Source: TMED8 sp038125725
GTDB taxonomy: Bacteria; Pseudomonadota; Alphaproteobacteria; Rhodospirillales; Casp-alpha2
Direction of reading: 5' to 3'
Length of the DNA: 64,000 bases
Assembly: GCA_038125725.1 (NCBI GenBank)
Contig: JAYPEK010000011.1
Span: 27,559 to 91,558, forward strand
Both the position numbers and the translations under genes were made by a program. Positions 15,971-26,032 of this stretch are shown one piece after another. The notes below the pieces were generated by a model, which was not told the DNA's origin, made no database searches, and saw nothing but the letters and a program-made list of their open reading frames with translations. Position 1 is the stretch's first letter, and each line of letters begins with the position of its first letter.

Positions 15971-16963
15971 ATGGCGCGCGCCTCCGAATTCGACACCATC
16001 GCGCGTTACTTCGCGCCGCTGAGCCGGGGCGCGCCCGGCGCCTTCAACCTCACCAACGACGCCGCCGTGTGGCGACCGACCCAGGGCATGGAAGCGGTGA
16101 TCACGTCGGACTGCCTGGTCGCCGGCGTGCATTTCCTGGCCGACGACCCGCCGGCTTCGATCGCCGCCAAGCTTTTGACCGTCAACCTGTCCGACCTGGC
16201 CGCCATGGGCGCCGCGCCGGTGGGCTATACGCTGGCCGCCGCCTGGCCGGCGGATATCGACGATACCTGGATCGCGGCCTTCGCCGAAGGGCTCGGGCGG
16301 GCGCAAGAAAACAACGGCGTGGTGCTGTTCGGCGGCGACACGGTGTCGACGCCGGGTCCCTTGACGCTCACCATCACCGCTTTCGGCGAGGCCGCCGCCG
16401 GTCGGGCACTGAGCCGGTCCGGTGCCGAAGCCGGCGACGACGTCTATGTCTCCGGCACCATCGGCGATGCGGCGCTGGGGCTGCGGGTGCTGCAGGGCCG
16501 GCTTGCGCCGCCTTCGCGCGAGGCGGCTGCCTATCTGGCCGGGCGCTACCGCGAGCCGACGCCGCGCACCCGGATCGGGGTCGGCCTCGCCGGCCTGGCC
16601 TCGTCCGCCATCGACGTTTCCGACGGTCTCGCCGCCGACCTCGGCCACTTGGCCGCCGGTTCGGGCAAGCGTATCGACGTCCGCGCCCAGGACGTACCGC
16701 TCTCGCCGGCGGTGGCGGCCTGCCTCGAAGGCGCGCCTGAGTTGCTGGAGACCGTCCTTGGCGGTGGCGACGATTACGAACTGGCTTTCACCGCGGCCCC
16801 GGACCGGCGGGACGCGATCAGCCACCTGGCGGAGATCGCCGGTGTCGGCATTGCGTGTATCGGTACCGTCCGGGACGCCGGCGATGCCGGGCCCGGCGTG
16901 CGGTTCATCGACGCCGCCGGTGCCGATGTGACGCCGAAGTCAGCAGGTTTTCGTCATTTTTAG
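15971..16963 (+). CDS. thiL: Thiamine-monophosphate kinase
   Basis: 330 aa. Phosphorylates thiamine monophosphate to thiamine diphosphate. AIR-synthase-like fold: TNDAAVWRPTQGMEAVITSDCLVAGVHF (metal and ATP-binding aspartates), NLSDLAAMGAAP, LFGGDT, and C-terminal DVSDGLAADLGHLA and GGGDDYELAF. Ten bases after nusB, the usual nusB-thiL order. Confidence 0.96.
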   Translation: MARASEFDTIARYFAPLSRGAPGAFNLTNDAAVWRPTQGMEAVITSDCLVAGVHFLADDPPASIAAKLLTVNLSDLAAMGAAPVGYTLAAAWPADIDDTWIAAFAEGLGRAQENNGVVLFGGDTVSTPGPLTLTITAFGEAAAGRALSRSGAEAGDDVYVSGTIGDAALGLRVLQGRLAPPSREAAAYLAGRYREPTPRTRIGVGLAGLASSAIDVSDGLAADLGHLAAGSGKRIDVRAQDVPLSPAVAACLEGAPELLETVLGGGDDYELAFTAAPDRRDAISHLAEIAGVGIACIGTVRDAGDAGPGVRFIDAAGADVTPKSAGFRHF

Positions 16964-17027
16964 TTCAGTGGCGGCGTGCTAACCTGCGGGCCTTGAAGCT
17001 TCGCCGCATGGTTGGAGAGGTTCTGAC

Positions 17028-17486
17028 GTGAAGAAGATTATGGTCATCCTGGCGGCGCTGTTCATCCTCGCCGGTGGCGCGGTGGCGGCGCTCAAGTGGC
17101 TCGGCCTTGGTCCCTTTGCCGAGCAGGACCAGGTCGCCGAGAAGCCCAAGGCGCCGCCCAAGGAACAAACCATCTTCGTCGATCTGGAACCGATCATGGT
17201 GCCTTTGCTGCAGGGCAACGAGGTCGCCGCCACGGTGCAGATCCAGGTCAAGCTCGAGACCGAAGGCCAAGACAACGCGATCTTCCTCAAGCGCCGCATG
17301 CCGCAGATCAGCAACGCCTTCGTCAGCGACCTGCATGCCTTCATGCCGCGCATGTTGAAACAGACCGAGCGCATCGACGTCCTGATCCTCAAGCAGCGCC
17401 TGCAGGTGATTGGCGACCGGCTGTTCGGCAAGGGCTATATCAAGGACGTGCTGGTGCAATCGGTGATCGACACGCCGGCCGGCTAA
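17028..17486 (+). CDS. FliL-like single-pass membrane protein
   Basis: 152 aa. One N-terminal transmembrane segment (about 4-22, IMVILAALFILAGGAVAAL) followed by a proline/lysine-rich linker and a FliL-like domain (IFVDLEPIMVPLLQGNEVAATVQIQVKLE). FliL proteins sit at the flagellar stator, but there are no flagellar genes here, so the role is not clear; a stand-alone paralogue in this position is plausible. Starts MKKIM at ATG 17028. Ends at a hairpin at 17489. Confidence 0.65.
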   Translation: MKKIMVILAALFILAGGAVAALKWLGLGPFAEQDQVAEKPKAPPKEQTIFVDLEPIMVPLLQGNEVAATVQIQVKLETEGQDNAIFLKRRMPQISNAFVSDLHAFMPRMLKQTERIDVLILKQRLQVIGDRLFGKGYIKDVLVQSVIDTPAG

Positions 17487-17488
17487 CC

Positions 17489-17512
17489 GCCCTGGGCATC
17501 GAAATCCCGGGC
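17489..17512 (+). terminator. Intrinsic terminator ending the rib/nusB/thiL run
   Basis: Arms GCCC-T-GGG (17489-17496) and CCCGGGC (17506-17512) pair with one bulged T, followed by CTTTTT. Located 3 bases after the FliL-like stop. Confidence 0.7.
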
Positions 17513-17695
17513 TTTTTCGCGCATGCGAAGCCTTGTTGCAATCGTGGATGGATTCTGGCACTTTCCTGCCGAATTTCGGCCCTGCTTCCTGAAGAGAGGC
17601 TGGCTTGAAACAAGTCTCTGTGGGACGGACACGGGGGAGGAACGGCTCAAAGCCGCGTGGGCGTGCCATCAACCTAATCGAGGGGTTTTCCCAAA

Positions 17696-19789
<2,094 letters not shown>

Positions 19790-19813
19790 TCGAGCGGCGA
19801 CGCCAAAAACGCG

Positions 19814-19846
19814 AAACCCCCGGGGCGCTCTCAGCTCCGGGGGTTT
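19814..19846. terminator. Bidirectional intrinsic terminator hppA/bamE-like
   Basis: Perfect 10-bp stem AAACCCCCGG (19814-19823) / CCGGGGGTTT (19837-19846), 13-base loop and T4 run. Separates two convergent genes. Confidence 0.9.
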
Positions 19847-19875
19847 TCGTTTGCGCGGAACCTCGGACCGTAAGG

Positions 19876-20349
19876 CTATTTATTCTTGCCGGTGAAACGC
19901 CGGAAGTTGCCCAGGATTTGGTCGATCACTGTCAATTCCTCGCCGAAGGTGGGGGTGATTCGTTTCACGTGGGTGAGCTCTCGGCCGGCATCGAGTCCCA
20001 ACTCGACGATCTGGCTCATCATGCCTTTGTCGTTGAATTCGACGATCAGCACCTTGCGTTCCAGCACCTTGGGCGCCAGGAAGGCGACGGTTTCGGTTCT
20101 TTCGCTGATGTAGTACCAAGTTTCCTTGCCGAAGGTGTTGATGCTGGATGGTGAGCCGATGCTGTCGAGGATGTCGTCCTTGCTGACCTCGCCGGGCTTC
20201 AGTTCCGCGATCCGTTCCGGGTCCGGCAGATTGCCGCGCTGGGCGATGCGGCTGACGCCACAGGCGCTCAGCGACAGGCTCAACGCCGAAACCGCCACGG
20301 CGAGGACGAGGGCGCGAAACAGCTTTTGTCTTGAAGTCATCGGGCGCAT
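19876..20349 (-). CDS. BamE/SmpA-like outer membrane lipoprotein
   Basis: About 157 aa. Signal peptide with lipobox LSAC, then the SmpA/OmlA domain: PGEVSKDDILDSIGSPSSINTFGKETWYYISERTE. BamE members stabilise the BAM complex inserting beta-barrels in the outer membrane. The start is uncertain: TTG 20361, ATG 20349 and ATG 20340 are all in frame before the hydrophobic core, and none has a strong ribosome site. Divergent from the bc1 chaperone gene, a common alphaproteobacterial pairing. Confidence 0.85.
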   Translation of the reverse strand: MRPMTSRQKLFRALVLAVAVSALSLSLSACGVSRIAQRGNLPDPERIAELKPGEVSKDDILDSIGSPSSINTFGKETWYYISERTETVAFLAPKVLERKVLIVEFNDKGMMSQIVELGLDAGRELTHVKRITPTFGEELTVIDQILGNFRRFTGKNK

Positions 20350-20434
20350 CGCTCTATTCAACGCTCATAAGAAACCTGGCATGTTCATGGCGGCGATTAT
20401 GCCATTCCTCAAGGCTGCCGCAAGCGGGTGAGTG

Positions 20435-20995
20435 ATGTTTAAGTTTTTTCGCCGAAATACAGAGCGCGACGACGCGGCGCTGGAACTCTATTCAGCCGCC
20501 GTCCGCCACGCCCGTTTGCCGGTTTACTACCAGCGGTTCGGCGTTGCCGATACGCCCGATGGCCGCTTCGACATGATCATGGTTCAGGTGTTTCTGCTGC
20601 TGCATCGTCTCAAGCATGGCGAGCAGGTGCACCAGGACCTGGCGCAGGCGGTATTTGACGTGATGTTCGCCGACATGGATCAGAATCTGCGTGAAATGGG
20701 TGCCGGCGACATCGGTGTCGCGCACCGGATCAAAGACATGGCAAAGGCCTTTTACGGGCGAATCGCGGTCTACGATGCCGGACTGGCGGCAGCGGACGCG
20801 GGTGAACTGGAAACGGCGCTCGGGCGCAATCTCTACCGCAAGACGGACCCGGCGACTGAACAGGTCGGCGCGATGGCCCGCCACATCCGCGAACAGGCGG
20901 CGCATCTTGCCGGACAGCCGCTGGAAACCTTGCTCCAGGGGCGTGTCGGCTTTCTGGCACCGGATGCCGAAGGGGAGGGCGATGCCCATGCATGA
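20435..20995 (+). CDS. Ubiquinol-cytochrome c chaperone family protein (CBP3-like)
   Basis: 186 aa. Matches the bacterial relatives of mitochondrial CBP3, which help assemble cytochrome bc1: YSAAVRHARLPVYYQRFGVADTPDGRFDMI, VFDVMFADMDQNLREMGAGDIGVAHRIK and KAFYGRI. Soluble, no signal peptide. GTG 20432 immediately precedes ATG 20435; either could start. Overlaps the start region of the next gene. Confidence 0.85.
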   Translation: MFKFFRRNTERDDAALELYSAAVRHARLPVYYQRFGVADTPDGRFDMIMVQVFLLLHRLKHGEQVHQDLAQAVFDVMFADMDQNLREMGAGDIGVAHRIKDMAKAFYGRIAVYDAGLAAADAGELETALGRNLYRKTDPATEQVGAMARHIREQAAHLAGQPLETLLQGRVGFLAPDAEGEGDAHA

Positions 20996-21545
20996 GAACG
21001 GCACCGAACAAGCGGGGGCGGAAATCGACCTGGTGGTCGAGGTGGCCGACCTGCCGCCCGAGGGACTGACTTTCGCCATTGACGCCGACGAGGTGCAGCG
21101 CGCGGCCATGGCAGCGCGGTTGGGGGTCGACGAGATCAGTCGTCTATCGGCGAATTTGACGGTCACGCGCGCCAGCGGCGATGGCGTCTATCTGGTCGAG
21201 GGCGAGGTGAAGGCGTCGCTGACGCAGACCTGCGTGGTGACCCTGGACCCGTTGGCGGCGGAAATCGATTCGCCTGTTTTGGTGCGTTATGCGGAATTCG
21301 ACGACGACGGCGAGGACGAAATCGACTGGGATCTGCTGCCCGATGACCAGGACCCGCCGGAGCCGCTGCGCGCCGGCGGCACCATCGATCTGGGCGAATT
21401 GATCGTCGAACAACTGGCGCTGGAAATCGACCCGTTTCCGCGCACGCCGGGCCTGCCTTATGCGGACAGCTCGGCGGGTGGCGAAGAGGCCGCCGAGAAT
21501 CCGTTTTCGGTGCTCGCGGCGCTGCGCGACAAACTGCCGAAATAG
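20988..21545 (+). CDS. yceD: YceD/DUF177 family protein
   Basis: 185 aa. YceD family, linked to 23S rRNA accumulation and normally directly upstream of rpmF. Conserved centre VKASLTQTCVVTLDPLAAEID and C-terminal GGTIDLGELIVEQLALEIDPFPRTPG; the C-terminal tail ENPFSVLAALRDK is typical. Two in-frame ATGs, 20982 and 20988; the AGGGGAGGG site at 20971 favours 20988. Overlaps the upstream gene by 8 bases. Confidence 0.9.
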   Translation: MHENGTEQAGAEIDLVVEVADLPPEGLTFAIDADEVQRAAMAARLGVDEISRLSANLTVTRASGDGVYLVEGEVKASLTQTCVVTLDPLAAEIDSPVLVRYAEFDDDGEDEIDWDLLPDDQDPPEPLRAGGTIDLGELIVEQLALEIDPFPRTPGLPYADSSAGGEEAAENPFSVLAALRDKLPK

Positions 21546-21584
21546 CGTTTCTGCGCTTGCTCTTGGCCGGAATCTTCTGTATTT

Positions 21585-21607
21585 ACGCCCCCTTGTGTCA
21601 GGGGCGT
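21585..21607 (+). terminator. Hairpin with T-run between yceD and rpmF, possible attenuator
   Basis: ACGCCCC (21585-21591) pairs with GGGGCGT (21601-21607), 9-base loop, followed by TTTTG. It sits only 19 bases before the rpmF ATG, so it either ends yceD transcripts or attenuates rpmF-plsX-fabH expression. Confidence 0.65.
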
Positions 21608-21626
21608 TTTGTTCGAGGTACGAAAA

Positions 21627-21812
21627 ATGGCTGTTCCCAAGAAGAAAATTTCAAAATCCAAGCGTAACATGCGCCGCGCTCACGATGCCCTCGGCGGCTC
21701 CTCCTATGAGGAATGCGCCAACTGCGGCGAACTGAAGCGCCCGCACCACGTCTGCGAAGCTTGCGGTTTCTACAACGACCGTGAAGTCGTCGAAGGCGAA
21801 GAGGCTGCATAG
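21627..21812 (+). CDS. rpmF: 50S ribosomal protein L32
   Basis: 61 aa. Starts MAVPKKKISKSKRNMRRAHDAL. Zinc-ribbon form with two CxxC pairs (CANC, CEAC). ATG 21627 is chosen over the upstream ATG 21609 because MAVPKKK is the invariant N-terminus. First of the rpmF-plsX-fabH-ihfA group. A small hairpin GACCTT-ATA-AAGGTC (21835-21849) lies between it and plsX. Confidence 0.97.
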   Translation: MAVPKKKISKSKRNMRRAHDALGGSSYEECANCGELKRPHHVCEACGFYNDREVVEGEEAA

Positions 21813-21889
21813 TCTCTGTTCAACGCTTCGTCGCGACCTTATAAAGGTCACCATGGGTGATGAAATCGATTTCGGTCGGGTCTTGAACC

Positions 21890-22942
21890 GTGGCCGATAA
21901 CATTACGCTGGCGATCGACGCCATGGGGGGGGACCACGCACCAGGTATGGTGGTGGAAGGCATCGCCATGGCGGCCGCCGAACGATCCAACGTGAATTAC
22001 CTGCTGTTCGGCAATGAGCAGGAGATCGTTCCATTGCTGGAGCGCTTTCCGGCGGCCAAGGCCGTTTCCAGCGTGCGTCATGCCGAAGACGTGGTTCTCG
22101 ATGACGATAAGCCGGCGGTGGCGCTTCGCGGCCGCCGTGCCAGTTCCATGCGGCTGGCGATTAACGCCGTCAACGATGGCGAGGCCGACGGAATCATCTC
22201 GGCCGGCAACACCGGCGCGCTCATGGCCATGGCTAAATTCGTGCTCAAAACGCTACCCGGCATCGACCGGCCGGCCATCGCCACTTATTTCCCGACGCGG
22301 CGCAGCGAAAGCGTGATGCTGGACCTCGGTGCCAACGTCGAATGTGACGCCAACAACCTGGTGCAGTTCGCGGTCATGGGCGAGGTCTTCGCGCGCAACG
22401 TGCTGGGCTTGAAAAACCCCTCCGTCGGCATTCTCAACATCGGTGCCGAGGACCTAAAGGGAAACAGCGAGGTGAAGGAAGCGGCGACGATCCTGCAAGA
22501 GGCGCATTTGCCGATCAAGTTCCACGGTTTCGTCGAAGGCGACGATATCGGCGCCGGTACGGTCGACGTGATCGTCACCGATGGCTTCACCGGCAATGTC
22601 GCGCTGAAGACGGCCGAAGGCACCGCGAAGTTGTTCAGCAAGTCCTTGAAGGATGCGCTCACATCGTCGCCGTTGGCGATGCTCGGTGCGCTGATCGCAA
22701 AGCCGGCGTTGAACCGCCTGAAACAGCATCTCGATCCGCGCCGCTATAACGGCGCCATGTTCCTGGGGCTCAACGGCATCTGCATCAAGAGCCACGGCGG
22801 CACCGATGCGTTCGGGTTTGCACACGCCCTGCAGGTGGCGCATGATCTGATCAATAAATCCATCAACGAAAGCATCAAGGAAGATTTCAAGAAGGTGCAA
22901 GCCGATATCGAAAGCCACAAGCAAGCGGCGGTTGGCCAATGA
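21890..22942 (+). CDS. plsX: Phosphate acyltransferase PlsX
   Basis: 350 aa. Makes acyl-phosphate from acyl-ACP for glycerolipid synthesis. ITLAIDAMGGDHAP at the N-terminus, GEADGIISAGNTGALMA, and VIVTDGFTGNVALKT are diagnostic. Starts with GTG 21890. Overlaps fabH by 4 bases (ATGA). Confidence 0.96.
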   Translation: MADNITLAIDAMGGDHAPGMVVEGIAMAAAERSNVNYLLFGNEQEIVPLLERFPAAKAVSSVRHAEDVVLDDDKPAVALRGRRASSMRLAINAVNDGEADGIISAGNTGALMAMAKFVLKTLPGIDRPAIATYFPTRRSESVMLDLGANVECDANNLVQFAVMGEVFARNVLGLKNPSVGILNIGAEDLKGNSEVKEAATILQEAHLPIKFHGFVEGDDIGAGTVDVIVTDGFTGNVALKTAEGTAKLFSKSLKDALTSSPLAMLGALIAKPALNRLKQHLDPRRYNGAMFLGLNGICIKSHGGTDAFGFAHALQVAHDLINKSINESIKEDFKKVQADIESHKQAAVGQ

Positions 22943-23943
22943 CGATGAAAAGGTCCATCGTCGCCGGTTGCGGTTCCTACCTGCCGGACCGCGTGGTCAC
23001 CAATGAAGAACTTTCCGAGCGGGTCGACACCAGCGATGACTGGATCGTGGCGCGCACCGGCATCCGCCAGCGCCACATCGCCGCCGAAGGGCAGGTGACG
23101 TCCGACTTGGCGCTGGCCGCCGCTGAACGCGCGCTCGAGCACGCCGGCATTCCCGCCTCCGAGGTTGATCTGCTGTTGCTCGCCACCACGACGCCCGACC
23201 AGACCTTTCCCGCCACGGCCACCAAGGTGCAGCACCGGCTCGGCATGACCAACGGTGCCGCGTTCGATTTGCAGGCCGTGTGTTCGGGGTTCGTCTTTGG
23301 GCTTTCCGTTGCCGACAATTTCATCCGCACTGGCCAGGCGCGGACGGTCGTGCTGGTCGGTGCCGAGACCTTCTCGCGCATCCTTGATTGGGAAGACCGC
23401 ACCACCTGCGTGCTGTTCGGCGATGGTGCCGGCGCGGTGGTGCTTCGTGCCGCCGAGAACGGCGAGGACGCGGACGAAGTCGGTGAAGCCGGCCACAACC
23501 GCGGCCGCGGCGTTCTGTCCACGCATATCCACTCCGACGGATCGACCAACGATCTTCTCTACGTGGACGGCGGACCGTCCTCGACCCAGACCGTCGGCCA
23601 TGTGCGCATGAACGGGCGGGAGGTGTTCCGCCATGCCGTCACCAACCTGGCGTCGATCGTCGATGAGACGCTGGAGGCCAATGGCCTCGCCGCCGACGAC
23701 ATCGATTGGCTGGTCCCGCATCAGGCGAACAAACGAATCCTCGATGGCACCGCGCGCAAGCTCGGCCTGCCGGAGGAAAAGATCGTCGTCACCGTCGAGC
23801 GCCACGCCAATACCTCGGCCGCATCGATCCCGCTGGCCCTCGACGAGGCGGTCAAGGACGGCCGCATCAAGACCGGCGATCTGGTTCTGGTCGAGGCCAT
23901 GGGCGGCGGGCTGACCTGGGGCGCCGGCCTGATCCGTTGGTGA
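22939..23943 (+). CDS. fabH: Beta-ketoacyl-ACP synthase III
   Basis: 334 aa. Starts fatty acid synthesis by condensing acetyl-CoA with malonyl-ACP. Catalytic triad Cys115 (LQAVCSGF), His261 (VPHQANKRIL) and Asn291 (ERHANTSAAS). N-terminal SYLPDRVVTNEEL. Contains an insert-like acidic stretch ENGEDADEVGEAGHN around residue 175, longer than in E. coli FabH. Coupled to plsX. Confidence 0.97.
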   Translation: MTMKRSIVAGCGSYLPDRVVTNEELSERVDTSDDWIVARTGIRQRHIAAEGQVTSDLALAAAERALEHAGIPASEVDLLLLATTTPDQTFPATATKVQHRLGMTNGAAFDLQAVCSGFVFGLSVADNFIRTGQARTVVLVGAETFSRILDWEDRTTCVLFGDGAGAVVLRAAENGEDADEVGEAGHNRGRGVLSTHIHSDGSTNDLLYVDGGPSSTQTVGHVRMNGREVFRHAVTNLASIVDETLEANGLAADDIDWLVPHQANKRILDGTARKLGLPEEKIVVTVERHANTSAASIPLALDEAVKDGRIKTGDLVLVEAMGGGLTWGAGLIRW

Positions 23944-24056
23944 GTTGCCGCCGCGGATTCCGGGGGTAAATGGCACGCGATCGCGCATCCCTTTGATATT
24001 GACGCAATTATCCGTGGGCTATAGGCTTCAGCGAAACCAAACAAAGGGGCATGGGA

Positions 24057-24362
24057 ATGGTCGGCGAAACGATCACACGGGCACATCTCGGGGAAGCGGT
24101 CTATCAGGAAGTCGGGCTGTCCCGGAACGAGTCCGCCGATCTCCTGGAAATGGTCCTCGACCTGATGGCCGATGCCCTGGTCCGCGGAGAATCGGTCAAG
24201 ATTTCCTCGTTCGGTAGTTTTTCCTCGCGTCAGAAGGGCCAGCGCATCGGGCGCAATCCGAAAACCGGGGACGAGGTGCCGATCCTGCCGCGCAAGGTGC
24301 TGGTGTTCCGGCCCTCGCAGGTTCTCAAATCGCGCGTCAACGAACGCGCGAATGCCGAATAA
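24057..24362 (+). CDS. ihfA: Integration host factor subunit alpha
   Basis: 101 aa. HU/IHF fold: TITRAHLGEAVYQEVGLSRNESADLLEMVLDLM, VKISSFGSFSSRQK, and the DNA-intercalating GRNPKTGDEVPI arm with its proline. Bends DNA with IHF-beta. ATG 24051 and 24057 are both in frame; AGGGG at 24045-24049 fits 24057 better. Downstream of fabH and upstream of a MerR-type gene, a conserved order. Confidence 0.95.
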   Translation: MVGETITRAHLGEAVYQEVGLSRNESADLLEMVLDLMADALVRGESVKISSFGSFSSRQKGQRIGRNPKTGDEVPILPRKVLVFRPSQVLKSRVNERANAE

Positions 24363-24408
24363 TCGTAAGAAAATCCCCCAGGGGGCCGATTTTTAGGAGC
24401 CCCACATA

Positions 24409-24816
24409 ATGAACAAACCGACCAAATCCAACGAAGCTTTCCGTACCATCAGCGAGGTGGCGGAAGATCTCGACCTGCCGCAGCACGTGCTGCGTTTCTG
24501 GGAAACCAAATTCAGCCAGGTCCGTCCGCTGAAGCGCGGCGGCGGCCGGCGCTATTATCGGCCCGAGGACGTGGCGCTGCTGCGTCATATCCGCAGCCTG
24601 CTCTACGATGAAGGCTACACCATCAAGGGCGTGCAAAAACTGCTGCGCCAGGACGGCCCGTCGAAGTCGGAACTGCGCGATATGGAGGTCGCCCGGGAGG
24701 TTCCTCCGGCGCCCGATTCCGGCATGGGCGCGGATGAGCGCAGTGTCATTGTTGCCGCCATCGACGAGCTTGAAGCGTTACGACGACAGCTTGCCGAGAC
24801 ATCCCGCGCCAACTGA
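24409..24816 (+). CDS. MerR family transcriptional regulator
   Basis: 135 aa. N-terminal winged helix of the MerR type (about 10-80; TISEVAEDLDLPQHVLRFWETKF, RGGGRRYYRPEDVALLRHI), then GYTIKGVQKLLRQ and a short C-terminal coiled coil (AAIDELEALRRQLAE). No cysteines for metal sensing. The ihfA-merR linkage is widespread in proteobacteria; target genes are not known from sequence. Between ihfA and this gene a weak AAATC-N12-GATTT dyad is visible. Confidence 0.88.
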   Translation: MNKPTKSNEAFRTISEVAEDLDLPQHVLRFWETKFSQVRPLKRGGGRRYYRPEDVALLRHIRSLLYDEGYTIKGVQKLLRQDGPSKSELRDMEVAREVPPAPDSGMGADERSVIVAAIDELEALRRQLAETSRAN

Positions 24817-24837
24817 GGCAGGCCCCCAGTATTCTGT

Positions 24838-24866
24838 TTGATGAACCCGAAGGGGGCGCGTATAGT
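24838..24866 (+). promoter_or_regulatory. Sigma-70 type promoter of tRNA-Pro
   Basis: TTGATG (24838-24843), 17-base spacer, TATAGT (24861-24866). Position puts transcription start about 40 bases upstream of the mature tRNA. Confidence 0.7.
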
Positions 24867-24916
24867 GCGCGCGCTTGGCAACAGGGGCAGCGCCTCTAGG
24901 TCGCCGGGCAATCGGT

Positions 24917-24993
24917 CGGGGAGTAGCTCAGCCTGGTAGAGCACTCGGCTGGGGGCCGAGCGGTCGCAGGTTCAAATCCTGTCTCCCCGACCA
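24917..24993 (+). tRNA. tRNA-Pro(GGG)
   Basis: Full cloverleaf: acceptor CGGGGAG (24917-24923) pairs with CTCCCCG (24983-24989), discriminator A and encoded CCA to 24993. Anticodon arm CTCGG/CCGAG encloses loop CTGGGGG, giving anticodon GGG. T-arm contains GGTTCAAATCC. Confidence 0.95.
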
Positions 24994-25081
24994 TTTTCTG
25001 AACATTTTTCTGATGCTTGAACCGATGTAAACTGCGATGCGACAGGCGTCGGTGACGCGGGCGACAGCGAAGCAGGAGATC

Positions 25082-26032
25082 ATGGCTAAAAACCGAACTC
25101 GGGCCGTCCGGTGGCTCTTGAAAAAGCTGGGATACGACCTGCGGCGTCTGGAAAAATTCCGGGTTCATGCCTGGGATCCTGAATCGACGCTTGGCCAAGA
25201 ACCCGGGCTCGACTCTTTCGAGGCCGTGATCCCGCGCCCGGTCCGCCATTTCGACATCATGTTTCGTTCCTGCGCCCGAGTGGAGATTTTCGGTCAAAGC
25301 CGCAAGAGGCTCCTGGGCGCGCCGAAATCCGAAGTGCTGACACGATGTCTGAATAGCCTCGTTCGATCAATCAATCATGCCGTGGCGGAAGGCGAAGGCG
25401 TGGCGATTAGGTTGACGGTTCTCGACGACCATTCCGATCCGGAGTGCATCGAGCGAATGCGCGCCGTGCTTGCCCGATGTGCCTGCCCGGCGGAACTCAT
25501 TGAGTTGGAGGTGACCGGCAATGGCCCCTCGTTTGGCGCGGTTTGCCGCCATGCGAGGGAACGCGCGACCGACGTGATTTATATGGTGGAGGACGATTAT
25601 CTGCACGATGTTCCCGCCATTCACGAAATGATCGAAAGCTACGCTCGCTTGTCCGATCTGTTCGGCGGCGACATCGTTCTGTTTCCCTCCGATCGGCCGG
25701 GACCCTACCGGCATGTGGAGTCGACACAACTCGTACTCGGCAGTCATCGCCATTGGCGACGGCTTGGCGAAACGACTGCCACGTCGGTGACCACCGCCAC
25801 GCTATTAGACAAGTACTGGGACCGATACATAGCGTTGGAGCAATATGGTGTCGATCCCGATATCACCGAGGCGACGACCATTTATCCCATCTACAACGAG
25901 GTGCCCTGTCTGGCACCCGTCCCCAGTCTTGCCGTGCACTTTCAGCAATTGGATGAGATCTCGCCGTTCGTCGATTGGCGCCAATGGTGGGCCGACGCGG
26001 CACCCGAGGGAGAAGCCACTCCTAGCCGCTGA
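25082..26032 (+). CDS. Glycosyltransferase-like protein (GT-A fold, family 2 style)
   Basis: 316 aa. Features of a GT-A nucleotide-sugar binding domain: VAIRLTVLDDHSDPE in the first strand region, then GNGPSFGAVCRHARERATDVIYMVEDDYLHD, where EDD is the likely metal-binding motif. The acceptor-side C-terminus is not recognisable. No membrane helix. ATG 25082 is chosen over 25037 because GCAGGAG precedes it. Base composition looks lower in GC than its neighbours, and it lies directly after a tRNA gene, so horizontal origin is possible. Its 3' end overlaps the convergent oxidoreductase by 11 bases. Confidence 0.6.
   Translation: MAKNRTRAVRWLLKKLGYDLRRLEKFRVHAWDPESTLGQEPGLDSFEAVIPRPVRHFDIMFRSCARVEIFGQSRKRLLGAPKSEVLTRCLNSLVRSINHAVAEGEGVAIRLTVLDDHSDPECIERMRAVLARCACPAELIELEVTGNGPSFGAVCRHARERATDVIYMVEDDYLHDVPAIHEMIESYARLSDLFGGDIVLFPSDRPGPYRHVESTQLVLGSHRHWRRLGETTATSVTTATLLDKYWDRYIALEQYGVDPDITEATTIYPIYNEVPCLAPVPSLAVHFQQLDEISPFVDWRQWWADAAPEGEATPSR

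Noticed and set aside
24363..24395. Terminator between ihfA and the merR gene
   Set aside because: CCCCC-A-GGGGG cannot fold with a one-base loop; the wider AAATC/GATTT pairing is too weak to call.
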